35,616 nucleotides of DNA from Candidatus Brachybacterium merdigallinarum (GTDB lineage: Bacteria; Actinomycetota; Actinomycetes; Actinomycetales; Dermabacteraceae). Location: NCBI GenBank assembly GCA_019115335.1, contig DXDT01000168.1, positions 1 to 35,616 on the forward strand, in the 5' to 3' direction. Each line of letters starts with the position of its first letter. Position 1 is the first letter of the stretch. The notes beneath the pieces are model-generated. The model was not told where the DNA came from. It did not search any database and was given only the letters and a program-made list of their open reading frames with translations. The position numbers and the translations under genes were made by a program. Shown here one piece after another: positions 29,446-35,616 of this stretch.

Positions 29446-32376
29446 ATGCTCACTGTGCTCCTCGCCCATCTGGCGGCGGCGCTCCTGGGGCCGCTCCTGG
29501 TACGGGCGATGGGGCGCAATGCGTTCTTCCTGCTGGCCATCGTGCCGGCCGTCAGCGCGATCTGGCTGGCGACCTTCGACCCGCGCGCCCTGGCCGAGTC
29601 GCCCGTCGACGTGGTGGTGCCCTGGATCCCGTCATTGGGGATCGATCTCGCGTTCCGCCTGGACACCCTCTCCTGGGTGCTCGGTCTCATCGCCACCGGC
29701 ATCGGCGCCCTGGTGCTGCTGTACTGCGCCCGCTACTTCAAGGACACCGAGCCGGGCCTGGGGCGCTTCGCCGGTGTGCTCACCGCCTTCGCCGGAGCGA
29801 TGGTGGGGCTGGTCCTGGCCGACGACATCATGGTGCTCTTCGTCTTCTGGGAGCTCACCACCGTCTTCTCCTACCTGCTGATCGGGCACTACCAGGAGAA
29901 GCAGTCCTCCCGTCGCGCAGCGATGAACGCGCTGATCTCCACCACTGCGGGCGGCCTCGCGATGCTGGTGGGGCTGCTGATGATGGCCAATGCCACCGGG
30001 TCGATGCGGATCTCCGTGATCCTCGCCTCCCCGGTCTGGGCCGACTGGGGCCCCTTCCTGCTGGTCGCGATCCTGCTGACCCTGGCCGGGGCGACCTCGA
30101 AGTCGGCACTGGTGCCCACCCATTTCTGGCTCCCCGGCGCGATGGCGGCCCCCACCCCCGTCTCCGCGTACCTGCACGCCGCCGCGATGGTCAAGGCCGG
30201 CGTCTACCTGATCCTGCGCTTCGCCCCGGCGATCACCCACATGGAGGTCGTCACCGTCGTGCTGGCCGTGCTCGGTGCGGCCACGATGATCCTGGGCGGC
30301 TGGCGCGCCCTGCGGCAGACCGACATCAAGCTGCTGCTGGCCTACGGCACCGTCTCCCAGCTCGGCTTCCTCGTCGCGGTGGGCGGGCTCGCCACCCATG
30401 ACGCGATCCTCGCGGCGCTCGCGATGCTGATCGCCCATGCCGTGTTCAAGGCGCCCCTGTTCATGGTCGTGGGCATCATCGACAAGAAGTTCGGCTCCCG
30501 CGACCTGCGGATGCTCTCCGGCGTGGGCCGGGTGGCGCCCGTCGTCGCCGTGATCGGCGTGATCTCGGCGGCATCGATGGCCGCGGTGCCGCCGCTGTAC
30601 GGCTTCGTCGCCAAGGAGGCGATCTACACCTCGCTGTGGTACGAGGGCGGCTGGCACCGTGCGGTGCTGATCGCGATGATCGCCGGATCCGTCCTCACCG
30701 TCGCCTACTCCTGGCGGTTCGTCGCCGGGGCCTTCGGCCGCGCCCCGGGCGCCCCGCCGGTCCCGCGGCCCACCATCGGGGCGCTGTTCTGGTTGCCGCC
30801 CGCGCTCATCGCGGCCGGCTCCCTCGTGCTGTCGGTGGTGGCCGGGCCGCTCGAGGAGGTGCTGCGCGGGTACTCCGCCGCGGTGCCCACCGCCCAGAGC
30901 CACACCCATCTGGCCGTGATCCCGCCGCTGGGGGTGCCGCTGCTGGCCTCGGTCGTCACCCTCGGGCTCGGCGCCGTGCTGTGCGTCCTCGCCAGACCCC
31001 TGAGCGCCTTCCAGACCCGGGTCTCGCCGGAGCGCTGGGGTGCGCGCTGGCAGGAGTGGATCGATGCCGAACGCGCCTTCCGCCGCCTGATGCGAGGGAT
31101 GGACGCCCTGTCCATGGCGGTGACCCCGCTGTTCCAGCGCGGCTCGCTGCCGTACACGCTGGGCACGATGCTGGTGGTGATGATCGGCACGGCCGCGCCG
31201 ATCGCCCTGACCCAGTCCCCGGTCCCGGACAACCTGGTGCTCTTCCAGCACCCCGTCGAGCTGCTGGTGCTGCCGGTGGCGGCGCTGGCCGCGATCGGCG
31301 CCGCCCGCTCCCGCCGTCGCCTGCGCGCGGTGTTCCTGATCTCGGTGACCGGGTACTCGGTGGCGGTGCTGTTCCTGGTCGCCGGGGCGCCGGACGTCGC
31401 CACCACCCAGGTGCTGGTCGAGACCGCGATGACGATCGTGCTGGTGCTGGTGCTGCGACGCCTGCCCATCCACTTCTCGCGCCGCCCCCTGAAGATCGGG
31501 GCCTGGGGCCGCTGGGCGATCGCGATCGGCACCGCCGTCGTGCTGTGCGGCGGGGCGCTGTACGCGGCCGACGCCCGCTACCGGGAGGCCCTGGGGCGGG
31601 GCCTCATCGAACCGGCCTACGAGATCGGCGGCGGTCACAACGTGGTCAACGTCGCCCTGGTCGACGCCCGTGTCTGGGACACGATGGGCGAGATCTCGGT
31701 GCTGCTGGTGGTCGCCACCGGCGTCGCCTCCCTGATCTTCGTCACCCGTCGTGAGCAGGGCATCTCCCGGGTGCGGGATCTCGACGTGAAGCGCCCGATC
31801 TGGCGCCGCCGATTCGAGGAGGAGCTGCCCCAGAACGTGCTGGACTTCGACACCCGGCCCGAGGAGGTCACCGAGGGCAACCGGTGGCGGACCTGGCTCT
31901 CGGCCGGGCTGACCCTCGCCCCGGAGCGTCGCATGGTGATGCTCGAGGTGATCACCCGCCTGCTGTTCCCGTTGCTGATGGTGTTCTCCATCTACCTGCT
32001 GATGGCCGGGCACAACCTGCCCGGCGGCGGGTTCGCCGGCGGCCTCGTGGCCGGCCTCGCCCTCGCGCTGCGCTATCTTGCCGGCGGTCGCTACGAGCTC
32101 TCCGAGGCGGCACCGGTCCAGGCCGGGCTGGTGCTCGGCACCGGCATGGCCATCGCCGTGGTCGCGGGCGTGCTCCCGCTGCTGGTGGGCGGGAACGTCT
32201 TCGAGACCGCCACCCCGGTCGTCACGGTCCCGCTGCTGGGGGAGCTCCACTTCCCCAGCGCCCTCCTGTTCGACGTCGGGGTGTATCTCGTGGTGGTCGG
32301 GGTGCTCCTCGACTTCCTGCGCAGCCTGGGGTCCCAGATCGATCAGCAGCAGGAGGCCGAAGCCGATGCCCGTTAG
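29446..32376 (+). CDS. mrpA: Mrp cation/proton antiporter subunit A fused to subunit B (MrpA-MrpB)
   Basis: The largest subunit of the Mrp (Mnh/Sha) multisubunit Na+(K+)/H+ antiporter, related to complex I subunit NuoL. The 976-aa chain has about 21 membrane segments. The NuoL-like part includes HFWLPGAMAAPTPVSAYLHA and AAMVKAGVYL (about 225-250) and WRALRQTDIKLLLAYGTVSQLGFL (about 285-308). The C-terminal part (about 829-976) is an MrpB domain, with AGHNLPGGGFAGGLVAGLAL. Fusion of A and B is known in actinobacteria and explains the absence of a separate mrpB. ATG 29446 has GGAG 4 nt upstream. The stop lies inside the start of mrpC. Confidence 0.93.
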   Translation: MLTVLLAHLAAALLGPLLVRAMGRNAFFLLAIVPAVSAIWLATFDPRALAESPVDVVVPWIPSLGIDLAFRLDTLSWVLGLIATGIGALVLLYCARYFKDTEPGLGRFAGVLTAFAGAMVGLVLADDIMVLFVFWELTTVFSYLLIGHYQEKQSSRRAAMNALISTTAGGLAMLVGLLMMANATGSMRISVILASPVWADWGPFLLVAILLTLAGATSKSALVPTHFWLPGAMAAPTPVSAYLHAAAMVKAGVYLILRFAPAITHMEVVTVVLAVLGAATMILGGWRALRQTDIKLLLAYGTVSQLGFLVAVGGLATHDAILAALAMLIAHAVFKAPLFMVVGIIDKKFGSRDLRMLSGVGRVAPVVAVIGVISAASMAAVPPLYGFVAKEAIYTSLWYEGGWHRAVLIAMIAGSVLTVAYSWRFVAGAFGRAPGAPPVPRPTIGALFWLPPALIAAGSLVLSVVAGPLEEVLRGYSAAVPTAQSHTHLAVIPPLGVPLLASVVTLGLGAVLCVLARPLSAFQTRVSPERWGARWQEWIDAERAFRRLMRGMDALSMAVTPLFQRGSLPYTLGTMLVVMIGTAAPIALTQSPVPDNLVLFQHPVELLVLPVAALAAIGAARSRRRLRAVFLISVTGYSVAVLFLVAGAPDVATTQVLVETAMTIVLVLVLRRLPIHFSRRPLKIGAWGRWAIAIGTAVVLCGGALYAADARYREALGRGLIEPAYEIGGGHNVVNVALVDARVWDTMGEISVLLVVATGVASLIFVTRREQGISRVRDLDVKRPIWRRRFEEELPQNVLDFDTRPEEVTEGNRWRTWLSAGLTLAPERRMVMLEVITRLLFPLLMVFSIYLLMAGHNLPGGGFAGGLVAGLALALRYLAGGRYELSEAAPVQAGLVLGTGMAIAVVAGVLPLLVGGNVFETATPVVTVPLLGELHFPSALLFDVGVYLVVVGVLLDFLRSLGSQIDQQQEAEADAR

Positions 32377-33022
32377 CCTCACCCTGCTGCTGACCGCCGG
32401 CGTGCTCATCGCCTGCGGCATCTACCTGATGCTCGAGCGCACCCTGTCCCGGATCGTGCTGGGCTTCGTCATGCTCGGCAACGGCGTGAACCTGCTGTTC
32501 ATCGTCGCCGCCGGGAGGCCGGGCATCCCTCCCTTCGAGGGCTCCGGGGACCCGGAGGAGATGTCCGACCCGCTGCCCTTCGCGATGGTGCTCACCGCCA
32601 TCGTGATCTCCCTGGGGGTCACCGCCTTCGGGATGGCGCTGTCCTACCGCGCCTGGCAGCTGTTCGGACATGACGAGGTGCCCGACGACGTCGAGGACCG
32701 TCGAGTCCTGCGTCGCAGCCGCCGCCGCACCGGGGAGGGGGAGGACCTGTCCTGGACGCAGGCCCTGACGGAGGATGCCCGCCGGGGGGCGCTGCGCCGC
32801 TCCCAGGGCTTCGGGCCCCCGCCCGCGCCGGAGGACCACGACGATCCGCTGGGCTCGGACCTCTCCGGTCCCGAGGACGTCCCCTGGGACCACACGGAGG
32901 CCGACGAAGGGGAGACCCCGCCCGAGCCGCGGCGGCGGAGCGCAGCCCGGCGCGCCCCCGGCACCGGCAAGGCCACCGGATCCGACGCCGTGCACGGCGA
33001 GCAGGACAGAGGAGGTCGATGA
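32366..33022 (+). CDS. mrpC: Mrp antiporter subunit C with long charged C-terminal tail
   Basis: A NuoK-like subunit. The membrane domain covers residues 1-105 with three helices and GFVMLGNGVNLLFIVAAGRPG, DPLPFAMVLTAIVISLGVTAF, both characteristic of the family. The usual length is about 110-120 aa, but this protein has 218: the extra 110 residues are hydrophilic, Arg-rich and then acidic, and probably disordered in the cytoplasm. ATG 32366 is chosen because AGGAGG lies 9 nt upstream and it gives the family N-terminus; it overlaps the mrpA end by 11 bp. The stop overlaps the mrpD start. Confidence 0.9.
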   Translation: MPVSLTLLLTAGVLIACGIYLMLERTLSRIVLGFVMLGNGVNLLFIVAAGRPGIPPFEGSGDPEEMSDPLPFAMVLTAIVISLGVTAFGMALSYRAWQLFGHDEVPDDVEDRRVLRRSRRRTGEGEDLSWTQALTEDARRGALRRSQGFGPPPAPEDHDDPLGSDLSGPEDVPWDHTEADEGETPPEPRRRSAARRAPGTGKATGSDAVHGEQDRGGR

Positions 33023-34581
33023 GCATGGAGCTGCTGCTGGCCCTGCCCGTGATGCTGCCGCTCGGCGGTGCCGCGGTCACACTCCTGCTGCGCCACCACG
33101 TCAAGGTCCAACTGTGGCTGACGATCCTCACCCTGGTCGCGATCGTCGCGGTCGCCCTGATCGTCGGCTGGCACGTCACCCAGGAGAGCGTGCTGGTGCT
33201 GCAGATCGGCGCCTGGGCGCCCCAGACGGGCATCGTCCTGGTCGCCGACCGGCTGACCGCCCTGATGCTGGTCGTCTCCAGCGTGGTCACCCTGTGCGTG
33301 CTGGTGTTCTCGAGCGCCCAGGCGGTCTCCGAGAACAGCGAGCGGACACCGGTGGCGATCTACCACCCCACCTACCTGGCGCTGGTTGCCGGGGTGGACA
33401 TGGCCTTCCTCGCCGGTGACCTGTTCAACCTGTACGTCGGCTTCGAAGTGCTGCTGGCCTCCAGCTACGTGCTGCTGACCCTCGGCGGATCGGCCAGCCG
33501 CATCCGGGCCGCGACCACCTACGTGATCGTCTCCCTGCTCAGCTCGATCATCTTCCTCAGCGGCATCGCCATGGTCTACGCCGCGACGGGCACCGTGAAC
33601 ATGGCGGAGCTCGCCGTCCGCCTCGACGGCCTCGAGCCGGGCACCCGGATGGTGCTCGAGCTGATCCTCCTGGTCGCCTTCGCGATCAAGGCCGCGATCT
33701 TCCCCCTCTCCGCCTGGCTGCCGGACTCGTATCCCACCGCCCCCGCCCCGGTGACCGCCGTGTTCGCCGGCCTGCTGACCAAGGTGGGGATCTACGCGAT
33801 CCTGCGCCTGGAGACCCTGCTGTTCCCCGCCTCGCAGATCCAGAACCTCCTGCTGGCCGCGGCGGCGCTGAGCCTGATCATCGGGATCCTGGGCGCCGTC
33901 GCCCAGACCGACCTCAAGCGCGTGCTGTCCTTCACCCTGGTCTCCCACATGGGCTACATGCTGTTCGGCATCGGGATGAGCACCAAGGTGGGGATGGCCG
34001 CGACGATCTACTACGTCGCCCACCACATCACCGTGCAGTCCACCATGTTCCTGGCCGCCGGGCTGGTCGAGCACCGCGGCGGCACCACCAACCTCGCCCG
34101 CCTGGGCGGCCTGGCGAAGGTCGCACCGGTCATCGCGGTGCTGTTCTTCATCCCCGCGATGAACCTCGCCGGCATCCCCCCGTTCTCCGGGTTCCTCGGC
34201 AAGGTCGGGCTGATCAACGCCGGCATCCAGTACGACCATCCCGCAGGCTGGATGCTCATCGCCGCCAGCGTGATCACGTCCCTGCTGACCCTGTACGCGA
34301 TCGCGAAGATCTGGAACCGCGCCTTCTGGCAGGAGCCCAGCGAGGACGTGCTCGAGAACGTCGGGCCCACCCCGAAGGTGATGACGGGCGCGACCACCGC
34401 GCTGATCGGCGTGACGCTGCTGCTGACCGTGCTGGCCGGGCCGCTGATGGAGTACACCGACGCCGCGGCCAGCTCGATGCTCGAGCGCACTCCGTACGTG
34501 GGCGCGGTGCTCGGGGACGAGGCCGCGAACGATCTCGTCTACCGCATCGGTGAGGGCGGGGAACGGGTGGTGGAGCCATGA
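33019..34581 (+). CDS. mrpD: Mrp antiporter subunit D
   Basis: A NuoM/N-like proton-translocating subunit of 520 aa with about 14 membrane segments. PLSAWLPDSYPTAPAPVTAV, the GLLTKVGIYAILRL helix and QTDLKRVLSFTLVSHMGYML are the conserved antiporter motifs with their Lys and Pro residues. Two starts are possible: ATG 33019, which overlaps the mrpC stop (ATGA) with GGAGG only 3 nt away, and ATG 33025, with the better spacing of 9 nt. The difference is two residues. The stop overlaps mrpE in ATGA. Confidence 0.93.
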   Translation: MSMELLLALPVMLPLGGAAVTLLLRHHVKVQLWLTILTLVAIVAVALIVGWHVTQESVLVLQIGAWAPQTGIVLVADRLTALMLVVSSVVTLCVLVFSSAQAVSENSERTPVAIYHPTYLALVAGVDMAFLAGDLFNLYVGFEVLLASSYVLLTLGGSASRIRAATTYVIVSLLSSIIFLSGIAMVYAATGTVNMAELAVRLDGLEPGTRMVLELILLVAFAIKAAIFPLSAWLPDSYPTAPAPVTAVFAGLLTKVGIYAILRLETLLFPASQIQNLLLAAAALSLIIGILGAVAQTDLKRVLSFTLVSHMGYMLFGIGMSTKVGMAATIYYVAHHITVQSTMFLAAGLVEHRGGTTNLARLGGLAKVAPVIAVLFFIPAMNLAGIPPFSGFLGKVGLINAGIQYDHPAGWMLIAASVITSLLTLYAIAKIWNRAFWQEPSEDVLENVGPTPKVMTGATTALIGVTLLLTVLAGPLMEYTDAAASSMLERTPYVGAVLGDEAANDLVYRIGEGGERVVEP

Positions 34582-35120
34582 TCCTCAAGGAGCGCCTGAC
34601 CCGGATCCACCGCAACTGGGTGTGGATCCTCGCCTCGATCGCCTTCTGGTGCCTGCTGTGGGGGGCCGTCGACCTTCAGACCATCCTGGGCGGCATCCTC
34701 GCGGCCGGACTGGTGTTCGTGCTGTTCCCGATGCCGCCCACCGGGCACGAGCTGACCATCCGCCCCGTGCGGTTCGTGACGTTCGTCGCCCGCTTCCTCT
34801 ACGACCTGGCCGCCTCCGCCGTGCAGGTGGGCTGGTATGCGCTGCGCCCGGCCGGCCAGCCGCCGGCGTCGGTGATCGCCGTGCAGCTGGCCTCCCGCTC
34901 GGATCTGTTCCTCACCGGCACCGGCGTGCTGTCGACCCTCATCCCCGGTTCCGTGGTGGTCGAGGCGCAGCGCGCCACCGGCACCCTCTTCCTCCACGTC
35001 ATCGGGCCGGGCACCGAGGACGAGGTCGAGAAGGCGCGACAGAGCGTCCTGGCCCAAGAGAAGCGCCTGCTGCTGGCGCTGGCGCGCCGTGAGGTGCTCG
35101 AGGAGGCGGGACTGCGATGA
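34578..35120 (+). CDS. mrpE: Mrp antiporter subunit E
   Basis: A 180-aa subunit of the MnhE family. Two or three hydrophobic segments at the start (WVWILASIAFWCLLWG and the ILGGILAAGLVFVLFPMP stretch) precede a conserved soluble part with TLIPGSVVVEAQRATGTLFLH, which matches the TLTPGTxxxxV region of the family. The C-terminal helix is rich in Arg/Glu. It is coupled by ATGA overlaps to mrpD and mrpF. It is needed for complex assembly in studied bacteria. Confidence 0.9.
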   Translation: MILKERLTRIHRNWVWILASIAFWCLLWGAVDLQTILGGILAAGLVFVLFPMPPTGHELTIRPVRFVTFVARFLYDLAASAVQVGWYALRPAGQPPASVIAVQLASRSDLFLTGTGVLSTLIPGSVVVEAQRATGTLFLHVIGPGTEDEVEKARQSVLAQEKRLLLALARREVLEEAGLR

Positions 35121-35596
35121 GCGCTTTCGAGATCGTGCTGCTGATCTACGGCGCCGTCATCGCACTGACCACGCTGACAGTGGTCTTCCGCATGATCGTG
35201 GGCCCCACCATCCTGGACCGTGCCCTCTCCACCGACATGCTGGTGGTGATGGTGGTCCTGGCGATGGCGCTGTACTCCGCGCAGGCGCACGAGAACTGGG
35301 CGGGCCCGGCGATGCTGTCGCTGACAGGGCTCGCATTCATCGGCACCGTGACCTTCGCCCGTTTCGTGGCCCGCGAGGACCTGGGGCACACCACCCGCCC
35401 CCGGACCGAGGGGGAGGAGCCGGAGACCACCACCGGGCCCCTGCAGGCGCTGCACCTGGACCACTCGGGCATCACCCCGGACCCCGAGAACCATCTGCAC
35501 CAGGAGGTGGGCGACGACCTCGCGGACCGCAGCTGGAGCGAGGACGACGGGCTGTGGAGCGACGAGGACGGGACCGGGGAGGAGGAGACCCGATGA
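35117..35596 (+). CDS. mrpF: Mrp antiporter subunit F with acidic tail
   Basis: A small membrane subunit. The first 95 residues hold three helices and the conserved RMIVGPTILDRALSTDMLVV segment. The protein has 159 aa, where about 90 is usual; the extra C-terminal part is strongly acidic (DRSWSEDDGLWSDEDGTGEE) and probably disordered. ATG 35117 overlaps the mrpE stop and the stop overlaps the mrpG start, both in ATGA. Confidence 0.9.
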   Translation: MSAFEIVLLIYGAVIALTTLTVVFRMIVGPTILDRALSTDMLVVMVVLAMALYSAQAHENWAGPAMLSLTGLAFIGTVTFARFVAREDLGHTTRPRTEGEEPETTTGPLQALHLDHSGITPDPENHLHQEVGDDLADRSWSEDDGLWSDEDGTGEEETR

Positions 35597-35616
35597 GCGT
35601 CACCGAGATCATCGCC
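35593..35616 (+). CDS. mrpG: Mrp antiporter subunit G, first eight codons (cut by window end)
   Basis: ATG 35593 overlaps the mrpF stop and opens a frame reading MSVTEIIA. In the conserved mrp gene order G follows F. The identity rests on position and on the coupled start, since too little sequence is present for similarity. Confidence 0.65.

Overview
The window is about 72% G+C. Its tightly packed genes mostly join through 4-base ATGA/GTGA overlaps, and many genes start directly behind a TANNNT -10 box with no Shine-Dalgarno sequence. Together with the DUF222/HNH gene, the dCTP deaminase type, the CopD-CtaG fusion and the MrpA-MrpB fusion this points to a chromosomal segment of an actinobacterium. 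I infer Micrococcales, possibly Brachybacterium or a relative. No rRNA, CRISPR array, phage or insertion sequence is visible. One tRNA-Gly(CCC) gene is present.

Layout. 1-449: 3' end of a Gfo/Idh/MocA-type oxidoreductase. 532-4301: operon for E1alpha, E1beta and E2 of a 2-oxoacid dehydrogenase complex, without E3, behind a promoter whose spacer is filled by a 20-bp dyad. 4369-7420: two overlapping CrcB/Fluc fluoride channel subunits and a CopD-CtaG copper/cytochrome-oxidase assembly protein, all translationally coupled. 7421-8078: a long non-coding stretch with a degenerate 22-bp repeat array, a G9 run, a polypyrimidine tract and DnaA-box-like sites, followed by a DUF222/HNH endonuclease gene. 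9881-12430: an S66 peptidase (LD-carboxypeptidase/MccF type) convergent with a flavin monooxygenase. 12548-14966: a DUF1345 membrane protein divergent from a GH3-like protein that has lost its catalytic motifs. 15011-17813: L-lactate dehydrogenase divergent from an ABC-F ATPase that is preceded by a possible three-codon leader ORF. 17893-25420: O-acetylhomoserine sulfhydrylase, two tandem HAD phosphatases, an NHLRC2-like thioredoxin/NHL protein, and a large membrane protein that aligns with H+-translocating pyrophosphatase but lacks its acidic and lysine active-site residues. 25503-26254: TetR regulator and tRNA-Gly. 26475-27907: dcd and a coupled unknown gene. 27912-29294: UMF1/Atg22-type MFS transporter. 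29446-35616: mrpA(B)-C-D-E-F-G cation/proton antiporter operon, cut off in mrpG.

How the genes fit together. The coherent units are the 2-oxoacid dehydrogenase operon, the fluoride/copper operon and the Mrp antiporter operon. The last shares a control region, carrying two matched dyads 33 bp apart, with the divergent MFS gene. The most unusual content is the pair of apparent pseudoenzymes (GH3-like and H+-PPase-like), the repeat-rich intergenic region before the HNH gene, and the mini-ORF before the ABC-F gene. All functions are read from sequence motifs without database searches.
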